DNA from: Crenobacter caeni
GTDB taxonomy: Bacteria > Pseudomonadota > Gammaproteobacteria > Burkholderiales > Chromobacteriaceae
Assembly (NCBI RefSeq): GCF_010435965.1
Contig: NZ_JAAGAA010000001.1
Location: 1 to 64,000 of the forward strand
Reading direction: 5' to 3'
DNA: 64,000 nucleotides
Positions 1 through 11,660 of this stretch are shown piece by piece. The notes under the pieces were generated by a model, which saw only the letters and a list, made by a program, of their open reading frames with translations, did no database searches and was not told where the DNA came from. Position 1 is the stretch's first letter, and each line of letters starts with the position of its first letter. A program made the translations under genes and the position numbers.

Positions 1-255
1 AACACCGACGTGGTGCTGGTGATCGGCGCCAACGACGTGGTGAACCCGGCCGCGCAGAAGGACAAGGCGAGCCCGATCTACGGCATGCCGATCCTCGAAG
101 CGTACAAGGCGCGCACCGTGATCGTGGTCAAGCGTTCGATGAGCGTCGGTTACGCCGGCCTCGACAACGAGCTCTTCTACATGGACAAGACCATGATGGT
201 GTTCGGCGACGCGAAGAAGGTGGTCGAGGACCTGGTGAAGGGCGCCGAGCACTAA
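1..255 (+). CDS. pntB: NAD(P) transhydrogenase subunit beta, C-terminal end (partial)
   Basis: The 5' end lies outside the window; the open frame runs from base 1 to TAA at 253-255 (84 residues). The visible part is the end of the NADP-binding domain III of PntB, with the family pattern [14 protein letters not shown], then [20 protein letters not shown] and a closing FGDAK segment. PntB forms the inner-membrane, proton-translocating transhydrogenase with PntA, passing hydride between NADH and NADP+. A strong rho-independent terminator follows within 25 bases, so this is the last gene of its operon. The identity is a family match by eye; the membrane part cannot be seen. Confidence 0.93.
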   Translation, partial: NTDVVLVIGANDVVNPAAQKDKASPIYGMPILEAYKARTVIVVKRSMSVGYAGLDNELFYMDKTMMVFGDAKKVVEDLVKGAEH

Positions 256-275
256 GCCGGCTACCCATCCGCACA

Positions 276-304
276 AGCCGCAGCGTCCGCGCTGCGGCTT
301 TTTT
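276..304 (+). terminator. Rho-independent terminator after pntB
   Basis: A perfect 10-bp stem (276-285 with 290-299, loop TCCG) runs directly into a T tract. It lies 20 bases past the pntB stop and ends that transcript. Confidence 0.9.
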
Positions 305-445
305 CGTTTGCCGCGGCCATATTCCTTAACAGACGGTTTTTGGCCGGCAGGCGGTTCGCGCTTACAATGCGTCCATCAGCATCGTCTGATCGACGACGCG
401 CACCCGGCGGCCGGATCCGCCGCAACAAGAATGGAGACTTCCCGC

Positions 446-1087
446 ATGAGCCTTTCCCGTTACTCCGCGATGCTCACCGCCTCGCTGCTGGCGACCGCCT
501 GCGCGTCCACCCAGAGCCAGGCGCCGCTGTCCGGCCGCTGGCAAGGCGCCGACAGCAAGGTCCAGCTGCAACTGAAAGACGGCAAGCTGAGCGCGAGCGC
601 CGGCTGCAACCGCCTGTTCGGGCCGGCGACCGTCGAGGGTGGTCGTCTGGTGGTCGGCAATCTGGCCGGCACCATGATGATGTGCGCACCGGAAGAGATG
701 GCGGCGGAAGACGCGCTGAAGAAGCTGCTCGCCAGCCGTCCGCAGATCGAACAGAAGGATGGCCGCCTGCTGCTCAAGGGCGACGGCCGCACGCTGGCAC
801 TGAACGCGATGCCCTCGCTCGACGGCGGCAAGACCCGCTTCATCTACGTGCAGGGCAAGACCGCGCCTTGCGTCGGCGTCGCGCCGACGCAGTGCCTGCA
901 GGTGCGCGAGGACAAGAACGCGCCGTGGCAGCACCACTACGGGCAGATCGAGGGCTTCACCCCCGAGGCAGGGTTGAACTACCGCCTGCGCATCAAGGAG
1001 TTCGACGTCGCCAACCCGCCGGCCGACGCGCCGTCCAAGCGCTGGGTGCTCGACATGGTGGTCGAGTCCGAGGTGGTCAAGCCGTAA
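446..1087 (+). CDS. META domain / DUF4377 lipoprotein (HslJ-like)
   Basis: Predicted exported lipoprotein of 213 residues. The start at 446 is chosen because GGAG lies 9-13 bases upstream and a signal sequence follows at once; an in-frame ATG at 431 lacks a comparable ribosome site. The signal ends in the lipobox-like LLATAC, so Cys at about residue 20 would be lipidated. Residues about 30-125 resemble the META/HslJ domain (LSGRWQ, SASAGCNRLFG, MMMCAPEEM). The C-terminal part (APCVGVAPTQCLQVRE, IEGFTPEAG) matches DUF4377, which often follows META. Role unknown; HslJ in Escherichia coli is linked to novobiocin resistance and heat shock. Monocistronic, with its own terminator. Confidence 0.85.
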   Translation: MSLSRYSAMLTASLLATACASTQSQAPLSGRWQGADSKVQLQLKDGKLSASAGCNRLFGPATVEGGRLVVGNLAGTMMMCAPEEMAAEDALKKLLASRPQIEQKDGRLLLKGDGRTLALNAMPSLDGGKTRFIYVQGKTAPCVGVAPTQCLQVREDKNAPWQHHYGQIEGFTPEAGLNYRLRIKEFDVANPPADAPSKRWVLDMVVESEVVKP

Positions 1088-1108
1088 GGCTCGCTTGGCA
1101 CAACAAGA

Positions 1109-1133
1109 AGCGCGGCGCGAGCCGCGCTTTTTT
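1109..1133 (+). terminator. Rho-independent terminator
   Basis: An 8-bp stem (1109-1116 with 1121-1128, loop GCGA) is followed by six T. It ends the META/DUF4377 gene. Confidence 0.85.
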
Positions 1134-1211
1134 CATGGCGATGCCGTACTTAAAAGGTTGGCATGGTTGCTGGCATTGCACGGTGTTTTTGCGCCAGCTT
1201 CCCTTCCGCGT

Positions 1212-1340
1212 AGGCTCGCGCCGTCAACAAAGGCGCTGGCGAGGTCTTAAGCTGGCCCTTGTTCGAGCGATTCGACGGTAGCGAATCGCGAGTTGGCCAG
1301 CGCCTTGCCAGCGTCTTTGTTGACGGGGAAGTCGCGAGCC
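1212..1340. repeat. Long imperfect palindrome in the gene-free stretch 1134-1486
   Basis: Nested inverted arms share one centre near 1275: 1212-1219 with 1333-1340 (8/8), 1221-1240 with 1307-1326 (19/20, the odd pair being G-U in RNA), 1251-1257 with 1295-1301 (7/7), and 1267-1274 with 1282-1289 (8/8). The remainder of 1134-1486 holds two separate hairpins (1359-1388 and 1421-1435) and no convincing gene. This looks like a MITE-like or REP-like element, or a large structured RNA; no transposase-type target duplication was recognised. Confidence 0.7.
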
Positions 1341-1358
1341 TTCGGGGGCGTTTGGGAT

Positions 1359-1388
1359 GCAAGGGGCTTGCCGCCACAAGCCCCTTGC
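1359..1388. repeat. Perfect 12-bp inverted repeat
   Basis: Arms 1359-1370 and 1377-1388 are perfect complements around a 6-base loop, with no T tract. A second small hairpin (GTCCGC-GTA-GCGGAC) follows at 1421-1435. Both sit just past the stop of the minus-strand esterase gene and may act as factor-dependent transcript ends. Confidence 0.6.
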
Positions 1389-1486
1389 CCGTTGGCCGCG
1401 CGGAAGCGGCACTCAAATACGTCCGCGTAGCGGACACAAAACCCGGGCGAAAGCTCACCAACTTACAACTGGGGACATCGGCTTTT

Positions 1487-2062
1487 TCATGCCTGATGCT
1501 CGGCGGCGAAGCGGGCGACCTCGGGCAGCAGTTGCGGCCAGCGCGCGAGGCGGTGGTCGTCGTGGTTGAGCACCGTCTGCCGGACGCCGGCGAAGTGGCG
1601 CGCGGCGAGCCGCCAGTCGAGCACCTCGTCGGCGCTGCCGAGCACCAGCCAGTAATGCGCGGGGGTCGGGCGCGCCACGTACATGGCCTCGAGCGCGGCG
1701 CGGTCGGCCTCGTCCAGCGTGAAACGCTCGCCGCTGTACGGGTTTTCGTGCTCGCCGTAAAAGGCGTCGAAGCGCTCGAACGGGCGCACCGCGGGGTTGA
1801 TCAGCACTGCCGGCAGGCCGTACCGCTCGGCAAGCGCCGTCGCGTAGAAGCCGCCCAGGCTGCTGCCGATCAACAGCGGCGGTTCGGCAAGCTCGGCGAG
1901 CACGCGTTCGGCCTGCGCGAGCGCTGCTTGCGGGTGCGGCGACAGCGGCGGGCAGAGCAGCCCGGTGCCGGGGGCGTGCCGCGCGAGGAAGCTGCGCGTC
2001 TCGGCGACTTTCAGCGAGCCGGGGCCGGACTTGAAGCCGTGCAGGTAGAGCCAGTGGGCCAT
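1487..2062 (-). CDS. YqiA/YcfP family alpha/beta-fold esterase
   Basis: Cytoplasmic serine hydrolase of 191 residues, close to the 190-200 usual for the YqiA (UPF0227) family. The start at 2062 opens directly on the family N-terminus AHWLYLHGF; the longer frame to 2131 adds an unlike leader. A purine-rich GGAAAGG precedes it. The nucleophile elbow is GSSLGG, an acid is expected in the GSADEVLDW stretch, and the catalytic His is in NHDDHRL. Members hydrolyse short-chain esters; the natural substrate is unknown. Divergent from metH, with only 116 bases between the two starts. Confidence 0.87.
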   Translation of the reverse strand: MAHWLYLHGFKSGPGSLKVAETRSFLARHAPGTGLLCPPLSPHPQAALAQAERVLAELAEPPLLIGSSLGGFYATALAERYGLPAVLINPAVRPFERFDAFYGEHENPYSGERFTLDEADRAALEAMYVARPTPAHYWLVLGSADEVLDWRLAARHFAGVRQTVLNHDDHRLARWPQLLPEVARFAAEHQA

Positions 2063-2178
2063 GGCAGCCTTTCCGGACGGTGGTTTCGTCCTGATAATCA
2101 AATGTTCTAAAGCGGGCGCTGAAACGAACAATCATGATGATAAGATAGCCGGTGATAAAAACCACCCAGCGTCTGTCC

Positions 2179-5904
<3,726 letters not shown>

Positions 5905-5933
5905 GTGTGTCTGCACAGTTGGAGAAGGACTTG

Positions 5934-6806
5934 ATGGCAGAGCGGGAAAAGCTGTTAGAAAACAGCATTCCCGTTTACCGGTTTCAGCCAGATGAGTGTA
6001 TTCGGCTTTCAGAGCTTGAACAGGGCAGACTGTGGCTGTCAGATCCGGCCAGGTTCAATGATTTGTGGGATTTGAATCTGTCGATCAAGGATCGGACAGG
6101 GTGGGGGCCGTATGCCGATGCCGGCCCAGACCGGCTGAAGTCGGTCTTCTACGCCTTGTGGGACGGCAATCCTAGTTTTTCCAAGGCTGGTCGAGTCCAA
6201 GCTGGGCGTTTTTATAGCGACGATCTATTGGGTGTGCTAGAAAACTGGGTCGCCCCAGAGTACGTCGAGCGGAAGCCTGGCTATGAAGAAAATCAGCTGA
6301 TTCAGGCATTCCAGGATCGGATGAAGCAGTTTGGTGTTGCCTGTTTTACATCGGATTGGCAGAACCGGTTGATGTGGGCGCATTACGCGGACAGTCATCA
6401 AGGCTTCTGCATCGAATACGCGGTCGACAAGAAAAAAATAGCTGTTGATGACGACAGTCCGTTCCAGCCGTATCAAGTGCAATACATGTCCGAAGTACCG
6501 GAGCTGTGCCTGTCCGAACTGCTGTTTACTCCGCATCAGGCTGTCGGCCGCTATCTGGCCACCAAGCATGTCGACTGGGCGTACGAGAAGGAATGGCGGC
6601 TGGTGAGCTTCGAGTATCAGGGCGAGTGCGCGCCCATGCCGAAAGGCATGCAGATTTCGGCCTTGATCGCCGGGCGCAAAATGCCTGTCGCGTTGCAGGC
6701 ACATCTGCGGCAAACCGCAAGCCGGCTCAAGGTGCCCGCGTTAAAAATTGTGGACGAGCACGGCAAAGAGAAGCTGGAGTCGTTTGAGAAAGCAGGCTCC
6801 ACCTGA
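5934..6806 (+). CDS. DUF2971 domain protein
   Basis: Predicted cytoplasmic protein of 290 residues with the DUF2971 layout: an N-terminal VYRFQP and LWLSDPARFND segment, FGVACFTSDWQNRLMWAHYAD in the middle, then FCIEYAV and KEWRLV near the end. The start at 5934 is preferred because GGAGAAGGA lies immediately upstream; a GTG at 5901 overlapping the metH stop would add 11 residues. Base composition is clearly lower in GC than metH on one side and the exporter on the other, and codon use is more relaxed, suggesting recent acquisition. Function unknown; DUF2971 genes are often found among accessory and defence genes, but no partner is visible here. Confidence 0.8.
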   Translation: MAEREKLLENSIPVYRFQPDECIRLSELEQGRLWLSDPARFNDLWDLNLSIKDRTGWGPYADAGPDRLKSVFYALWDGNPSFSKAGRVQAGRFYSDDLLGVLENWVAPEYVERKPGYEENQLIQAFQDRMKQFGVACFTSDWQNRLMWAHYADSHQGFCIEYAVDKKKIAVDDDSPFQPYQVQYMSEVPELCLSELLFTPHQAVGRYLATKHVDWAYEKEWRLVSFEYQGECAPMPKGMQISALIAGRKMPVALQAHLRQTASRLKVPALKIVDEHGKEKLESFEKAGST

Positions 6807-6930
6807 TCTGCAGCGCCGCTGGATCTGTTTCCGCCAACCGGTCGCAGCTTCGACTGCTGGCGGGTGCAAACCATGATTTTCACGATAAAAAACGCGGGCG
6901 CAGACCCGCGCAAGAGAAGGGGAGAGAGCG

Positions 6931-7557
6931 ATGTTTCCGTTTGAAGTGTGGCTCGCGTACACCGCGGCCTGTGTATTGCTGATCGTCTCGCCGGGGCCGG
7001 ACAACCTGCTGGCGATCGGGCGCGGCCTGAGCCAGGGCTGGCGGGCGGCGCTGGTGTCGTCGCTCGCGTCCGGCGCCGGCATCCTGTTCCACGTGCTGCT
7101 GGCGACTTGCGGGCTGACGCTGCTGATGAAGACGTCGATGCTGGTGTTCTGGATCGTCAAGGGCCTCGGCGCCGGCTACCTCGTGTGGCTGGGCATCAAA
7201 GCGTTGCGCACGCGGTCCTTGATCAGCTTCGAGCCGGCCGCGCGCCAGCCGATGCGGGCGATCTTCCTGTCCGGCCTGCTCTCGGCCGTGCTCAATCCCA
7301 AGCCCGGCCTGTTCGTGCTGGCCTTCATCCCGCAGTTCGTCAGCCCGATGCGCGGCGACGCCAGCGTGCAGATGCTGATCTACGGTGCGTGGTTTGCCGT
7401 GCTCACCAGCGTGGTGTTCGCGCTGATGGGCGCGTTCGCGTCGCGGCTGGCCGGCCTGTTGCAGGCACGGCCGCGGGTGGTCGCCGGCCTCAATATCGGC
7501 GCCGGCAGCGCCTTCGTCGCCGCCGGCCTGTCGGTCGCCACGCTGAGCAACAAGTAA
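6931..7557 (+). CDS. LysE/RhtB family exporter
   Basis: Inner-membrane protein of 208 residues with about six hydrophobic segments. The N-terminus carries the family signature SPGPDNLLAIGRG, and the centre has LNPKPGLFVLAFIPQF, both hallmarks of LysE/RhtB amino-acid and homoserine-lactone exporters. Substrate cannot be told. A strong ribosome site (GGGGAGAGAG) precedes the ATG. A 6-bp hairpin at 6893-6910 separates it from the DUF2971 gene. It converges on the ExoD-like gene with only 4 bases between stops. Two further paralogues lie in this window (25283 and 63692). Confidence 0.9.
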   Translation: MFPFEVWLAYTAACVLLIVSPGPDNLLAIGRGLSQGWRAALVSSLASGAGILFHVLLATCGLTLLMKTSMLVFWIVKGLGAGYLVWLGIKALRTRSLISFEPAARQPMRAIFLSGLLSAVLNPKPGLFVLAFIPQFVSPMRGDASVQMLIYGAWFAVLTSVVFALMGAFASRLAGLLQARPRVVAGLNIGAGSAFVAAGLSVATLSNK

Positions 7558-7561
7558 GGTT

Positions 7562-8188
7562 TTACAGGCGCTGCAGCCAGTCTGCGGCGCCGCTCACCCC
7601 GGCCTCGCCGGCGACGGACAGCCCCCACCACAGCAGCGCGGTGCTCGCCGCACCGGCGATAGTCGCCGCGTAGCCGGCGAGCACCAGCGCGCCGTCGCGC
7701 AGGCGCAGCCCCAGCGCCAGCAGCACGATGGCGGCGGCCGGCACCACGTTGTCGAAACTCACCAGCGGCACCGGCGTCAGCAGCGCCAGACCGGCCAGCG
7801 CGAGCATGCCGGCGTTGGCCGCGCGCATCGGCGCACCGCTCAGTCGCCGCCAGCGCGGGCGGGCGACGCGCTCGAGCAGCCCGAACACCTTCTTCTGCAA
7901 CCGTACGATCAGCGCGGGCAACACTGCCGGCAGCCGCCGCTCGGCGAGCCAGGCGGGCAGCACCATGGCCTGCCCGCGCAGGTAGGCGAGTGCCAGCAGC
8001 ACGGTCAGCACGCCCAGCGTGGTCGACATGCCGGGCAGCGCCGCCGGCAGCAGCATGGGCAGCGCGAGCAACGCGACGCGGTCGAGCTGGTGGCGCGGGT
8101 GGCGGCCGACGGCGTCGGCGACGCGGGCGTCGGCGGGTGGCGCCGCGTGCAGGCGGCGCCACAGGGCGGAAGGTCGGGTACGCGGCAT
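7562..8188 (-). CDS. ExoD-like membrane protein
   Basis: Membrane protein of 208 residues resembling the exopolysaccharide synthesis ExoD family. It has an N-terminal amphipathic part, then hydrophobic segments around LLALPMLLPAALPG and VLTVLLALAYLRGQ, and a conserved LPAWLAERRLP loop. ExoD of Sinorhizobium affects exopolysaccharide and alkali tolerance, but the molecular role is unknown. The start at 8188 is used because the upstream extension to 8281 has no membrane or family character. Stands alone; no polysaccharide genes are next to it. Confidence 0.75.
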   Translation of the reverse strand: MPRTRPSALWRRLHAAPPADARVADAVGRHPRHQLDRVALLALPMLLPAALPGMSTTLGVLTVLLALAYLRGQAMVLPAWLAERRLPAVLPALIVRLQKKVFGLLERVARPRWRRLSGAPMRAANAGMLALAGLALLTPVPLVSFDNVVPAAAIVLLALGLRLRDGALVLAGYAATIAGAASTALLWWGLSVAGEAGVSGAADWLQRL

Positions 8189-8345
8189 GGTCGTCACGGT
8201 CAGGGTCTGTAGCAGGCATAGAGATGACGCAGGGGTAGAAGTTCCTGCTAGGTGCATCGTTGTGGCAGGCACCGGCGGCAAAGCGCCGCGGCGCGCCCTA
8301 TAACGGAACGGTCGATACTCAATCGTTCTGGCTTAGGAGCGCGAA

Positions 8346-9011
8346 ATGTCCCGTTTACCATATTCTGTGCAGTTGTTCGGCAAGCTGACCCGCTACTGGG
8401 CGGGCCTGCTCGCGATCGGCATCCTCTACCTGATCGGTGGCTCGATCGGCGTGTTCGCCAGCGTCGCGTACACGGTCGGCGCGGTGCTCGCCGTCGGCGC
8501 CCTGCTGCTGGCCGGCGCGGCGCTCAAGCTCTATAGCGCGGTGTTCCACGGCGAAGGGTGGAAGAGCCGCGGCGTCGCGGTGCTGATCGCGCTGATGTAC
8601 GCGGCAGCCGGCATCCTGATGGTGCTGCAGCCGCTCTTTTCGGCCGAGTGGCTGACGCTGATGATCGGCGGCTTCCTGATCGCGGTCGGCTTCATGCGCG
8701 CGATCGCCGGTACCCAGCACCGCCCGGAACCCGGCTGGGGCTGGGTGGTCGCCGGCGGCGTGCTGTCCATCCTGTTCGGCCTTTACATCCTGGTGACCTG
8801 GCCGCTGTCCGGCCTGTGGCTGATCGGCCTCGCGGTCAGCTTCGAGCTGATCTTCGACGGCTGGAGCGCGGTGTTCATCGCGCTGGCCGCCCGCCGCGTG
8901 CACCTCGGGATCGAACGCGCCGAAAAACAAGCCGACAGCCAAGCGCAGGCCGACGGCAGTGCGCCGACCGCCGGCGGCAAGGCGGACGGCGGTACGGCCA
9001 GCGGTGCTTGA
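8346..9011 (+). CDS. HdeD family (DUF308) membrane protein
   Basis: Inner-membrane protein of 221 residues with six hydrophobic helices and a charged, low-complexity cytoplasmic tail (EKQADSQAQADGS). The arrangement of short hairpin helices (LIGGSIGVFASVAYTVGAVL, GVAVLIALMYAAAGILMVLQP, GVLSILFGLYILVTWPLSGL) is that of HdeD/DUF308. HdeD in Escherichia coli is an acid-resistance membrane protein; the reaction is unknown. TAGGAG sits 7 bases before the ATG. The stop codon overlaps an FNR-type box that probably belongs to the next gene. Confidence 0.82.
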   Translation: MSRLPYSVQLFGKLTRYWAGLLAIGILYLIGGSIGVFASVAYTVGAVLAVGALLLAGAALKLYSAVFHGEGWKSRGVAVLIALMYAAAGILMVLQPLFSAEWLTLMIGGFLIAVGFMRAIAGTQHRPEPGWGWVVAGGVLSILFGLYILVTWPLSGLWLIGLAVSFELIFDGWSAVFIALAARRVHLGIERAEKQADSQAQADGSAPTAGGKADGGTASGA

Positions 9012-9021
9012 TGTAAATCAA
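9008..9021. promoter_or_regulatory. FNR/ANR box
   Basis: TTGATGTAAATCAA fits the FNR consensus TTGAT-N4-ATCAA with no mismatch. It lies over the stop codon of the HdeD-like gene, about 108 bases before the DUF465 start. If the TATGAT at 9062-9067 is the -10, the box is centred near -60, a class I position. Confidence 0.65.
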
Positions 9022-9058
9022 ACGTCATTGCAGGCATTGCGGGCCGCCGGCGTGCCGG

Positions 9059-9079
9059 TGGTATGATTTGGTCATACCA
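9059..9079. promoter_or_regulatory. Inverted-repeat operator over a putative -10
   Basis: TGGTATGA (9059-9066) and TCATACCA (9072-9079) are perfect 8-base complements around five bases. The left arm contains TATGAT, a good -10 hexamer. A DNA-binding repressor or a leader hairpin are both possible. Confidence 0.45.
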
Positions 9080-9122
9080 AGGGCAGCCCGACTGCCCGCC
9101 TTATCCACGCAGGAGAGAACCC

Positions 9123-9338
9123 ATGTTTCCCGAATACCGCGAACTGATTTCCAAGCTGAAGACCGAAGACGCACACTTTGCCCGCCTGTTCGACGAGCAC
9201 AACGCGCTCGACCAGCAGATCAAGAACATGGAAGAGGGCATCACGCCCGCGACCGGCGAAGCGGTCGAGGTGCTGAAGAAGCAGAAGCTGCACCTGAAGG
9301 ACGAGCTGTACGCGATCCTGAAGAAGGCCGAAGCCTGA
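9123..9338 (+). CDS. YdcH-like DUF465 protein
   Basis: Small cytoplasmic protein of 71 residues, predicted almost wholly alpha-helical (EYRELISKLKTEDAHFARLFDEHNALDQQIKNME), as in the YdcH/DUF465 family. It ends in KLHLKDELYAILKKAE, the usual family terminus. Function unknown. The start at 9123 has GGAGAG eight bases upstream; a longer frame begins at 9063 but has no ribosome site. A near-perfect FNR box and an inverted repeat lie in its leader, so oxygen-dependent expression is likely. A terminator follows closely. Confidence 0.85.
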   Translation: MFPEYRELISKLKTEDAHFARLFDEHNALDQQIKNMEEGITPATGEAVEVLKKQKLHLKDELYAILKKAEA

Positions 9339-9363
9339 TCGTTGGCTACACAGCTTTCCCCGG

Positions 9364-9388
9364 ACCCGGCGCCTGACGCCGGGTTTTT
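9364..9388 (+). terminator. Rho-independent terminator
   Basis: ACCCGGCG and CGCCGGGT (9364-9371, 9377-9384) form an 8-bp stem around CCTGA, followed by TTTT. It ends the DUF465 transcript. Confidence 0.85.
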
Positions 9389-9441
9389 GTTTGCGGGCGG
9401 CGCGTTACAATGCGCGGGTCTGCCAGAATCCGGATCCTGCC

Positions 9442-9864
9442 ATGGAATACCGCCCGCTCAACGCCCTGGTCCGCCAGGGGCCGCTTGCCCGCCTTGCCGC
9501 GCTCGCCGGCGAGGCGCGCGCGCTCGACGACGCCTTCCAGCAGCAACTGCCGGCGGCGCTCGCCGGCCAGTGCCACGCGGTACGGATACGCGACGGGGAA
9601 CTGGTCGTGTTTGCCGACCACGGCGTCGCCGCCGCGCGGCTGCGCATGCTGGGCGACGGCCTGCTCGCTGCGCTCGCCGCACGCGGTTTCGCCGCGAGCC
9701 GCGTGCGGGTGAGGGTGGCGCCGCGCGTGCGGCCGCCCATACGCGAGAAGACCATCGCGGTCGGGGCAGCCGGTGTCGCCGCCTTGCAGGCGGCGGCCGA
9801 GCAGGTCGACGACGCGGCGCTCGCCCGCGCGCTCTCGCGGATGGCCGCGCACCACCGGCGCTGA
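9442..9864 (+). CDS. DUF721 / DciA-like protein
   Basis: Basic cytoplasmic protein of 140 residues. The N-terminal RPLNALVRQGPLARLAALAG and the middle stretch GELVVFADHGVAAARLRML resemble the DUF721 domain of DciA, the replicative helicase operator found in bacteria that lack DnaC. The C-terminal half has the basic VRVRVAPRVRPP pattern. The start at 9442 begins at the domain; the TACAAT at 9406-9411 could be its -10. Assignment rests on overall pattern and size, so DciA function is inferred. Confidence 0.65.
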   Translation: MEYRPLNALVRQGPLARLAALAGEARALDDAFQQQLPAALAGQCHAVRIRDGELVVFADHGVAAARLRMLGDGLLAALAARGFAASRVRVRVAPRVRPPIREKTIAVGAAGVAALQAAAEQVDDAALARALSRMAAHHRR

Positions 9865-9962
9865 AGGGGGGGGCGGTTTGCGTTTGACCTTCAACAAATG
9901 AGAACAAGTCTAGCGTCTGTTATGATAGCGAGCATTTACATATAGCTCGATGGTCCAAGCCG

Positions 9963-11597
9963 ATGCCCTCCCTCAAGATCTCCCACCGCCTGTACGGCAG
10001 CTTCGCGCTGGTGGTTGCACTGCTGCTCGGCGCAGGCCTGGCCACCTACAGTGCATTGTCCGTCGTACGCACCCAGTTGTTGGACATCCGCGACCTCAAC
10101 CAGCCTACCCTCGAGCTGGCCAACCGGATGCAGGTCAACCAGCTCGAGCAGCGCCTGGCCCTGCGCATGCTGCTGACCGCGCCGGCCGGGCCGCAGACGC
10201 AGGCGCTCGAGCAGGAGGTACTGCAGCTGGAGCAGGCGTACGGCAAGCTTGAGCAGCAGCTGACGGCCGTGCACGACAACCCCAAGGTGTTGCCGCGCGA
10301 ACGCGAGTTGACGGCCGCCGCTAGCGCGCTGCGCGCGAAGTCCGACCAGTTGACCGCGCGCATGCGCGAGGCGGTGCAGGTCGGCAATTACGCCGAGGCG
10401 GAGGCGCTGGTCAGGATAGACCTCACCAAGGTCAACACCGAGTGGCAGAAGGCCTTGCAGGAGCTGGCTACTGTCGCCGTGCAGACGACCGACGAAGACA
10501 CCGAACGCGGCGTCGAACAGATCGACACCGCACTCTTGGTGCTCGCCGGCAGCTGTGCGCTGGCAGTCGTGCTGAGCATCATCGTCGGCGTCTTGCTGGT
10601 GCGCGCCATCATGCGGCCGCTGGACGAGGCGGTCGCCACCGCCGACGCGCTGGCCGAGGGCAACCTCGCGCGGCCGATCGCGATCGGCCGTGACGACGAG
10701 CTGGGGCAGATGCTCGCCGCGCTCAGGGACAGCGTCGGCAAACTCGCCGCGACGCTGCGTTCGGTGCAGGGCGCCAGCAACGGCACGGTCGGCATGGTCG
10801 AGGAGCTGGCCGGCGCCGCCGGCCAGGTGCAGGTCGCCAGCAACCGCCAGTCGGAGGCGGCCAGCGCCAGCGCGAGCGCGGTCGAACAGCTGACCGTCAG
10901 CATCGCGACGGTGGCCGAGGCGGCGGACGACCTGCGCCAGAAGGCGCGCGAGAACTTGTCGCTCAGCCGCCAGGGCCTCTCCGAGATGGATACGCTCGAG
11001 CGCGACATGGGGTCGATGCAGCAGGTGATCGAGCAGTTGTCGAGCTCGGCGCAGGACTTCATCGAGAACACGCAGGCGATCACCAAGATGACGCAGGAAG
11101 TGCGCGACATCGCCGACCAGACCAACCTGCTGGCGCTGAACGCCGCGATCGAGGCGGCACGCGCCGGCGAGCAGGGCCGCGGTTTCGCGGTGGTCGCCGA
11201 CGAGGTGAGGAAGCTTGCCGAGAAGTCGTCGAGTTCGGCCGCCGAGATCGACCGCTTCAACGCCAAGCTCGGCGAGAAGTCCGCGTCGCTGGCCGGCATC
11301 GTCCAGCAGGGCGTCGACACGCTGCAGGCGAGCCGCGCATGCAGCAGCCGCGTCGCCGAACTGTTCCACGAGAGCGACCGCGTGCTGCAGCAGGCGAACA
11401 GCGACGTCGAACATATCGCCAGCTCGGTCGACGAACAGCGCACCGCCAGCAGCGAGGTCGCGCGCAATATGGAGCAGGTCGCGCAGATGAGCGAGGAAAC
11501 CGCCGCCGCCATGCTGCAGATCAGCGCCAACGCCAGCAATATCGCGCAGAGCGCGCAGGGGCTGAACAAGGAAGTGTCGGTGTTCCGGCTGGGCTGA
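9963..11597 (+). CDS. Methyl-accepting chemotaxis protein
   Basis: Transmembrane chemoreceptor of 544 residues. Order: cytoplasmic start, TM1 (about 11-33), a helical periplasmic four-helix-bundle sensor (about 34-185), TM2 ([20 protein letters not shown]), HAMP (about 212-263) with MRPLDEAV, and the signalling hairpin. The hairpin tip [20 protein letters not shown] and [18 protein letters not shown] are intact, so it should bind CheA/CheW. The end lacks a CheR-tethering pentapeptide. Ligand unknown. Monocistronic; the ribosome site is weak. Confidence 0.95.
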   Translation: MPSLKISHRLYGSFALVVALLLGAGLATYSALSVVRTQLLDIRDLNQPTLELANRMQVNQLEQRLALRMLLTAPAGPQTQALEQEVLQLEQAYGKLEQQLTAVHDNPKVLPRERELTAAASALRAKSDQLTARMREAVQVGNYAEAEALVRIDLTKVNTEWQKALQELATVAVQTTDEDTERGVEQIDTALLVLAGSCALAVVLSIIVGVLLVRAIMRPLDEAVATADALAEGNLARPIAIGRDDELGQMLAALRDSVGKLAATLRSVQGASNGTVGMVEELAGAAGQVQVASNRQSEAASASASAVEQLTVSIATVAEAADDLRQKARENLSLSRQGLSEMDTLERDMGSMQQVIEQLSSSAQDFIENTQAITKMTQEVRDIADQTNLLALNAAIEAARAGEQGRGFAVVADEVRKLAEKSSSSAAEIDRFNAKLGEKSASLAGIVQQGVDTLQASRACSSRVAELFHESDRVLQQANSDVEHIASSVDEQRTASSEVARNMEQVAQMSEETAAAMLQISANASNIAQSAQGLNKEVSVFRLG

Positions 11598-11615
11598 TCC
11601 GCAGCGCATCCACAA

Positions 11616-11641
11616 AAAAAGGGGCCCTCGGGCCCCTTTTT
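11616..11641. terminator. Bidirectional terminator, chemoreceptor / cysA
   Basis: GGGGCCC and GGGCCCC (11621-11636) are flanked by A on the left and T on the right. The symmetrical A/T flanks let it serve both convergent genes. Confidence 0.85.
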
Positions 11642-11660
11642 GCATGGCGGCGGCCGCCGC

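Noticed and set aside
2063-2178. Cobalamin riboswitch upstream of metH
   Set aside because: The leader is too short and no B12-box-like sequence is present.
6893-6910. Terminator for a minus-strand gene
   Set aside because: The hairpin has a T tract only when read on the minus strand, but no minus-strand gene ends there.
9936-11645. Minus-strand open frames opposite the chemoreceptor
   Set aside because: Leu/Ala/Arg-rich shadows of the coiled-coil coding sequence.
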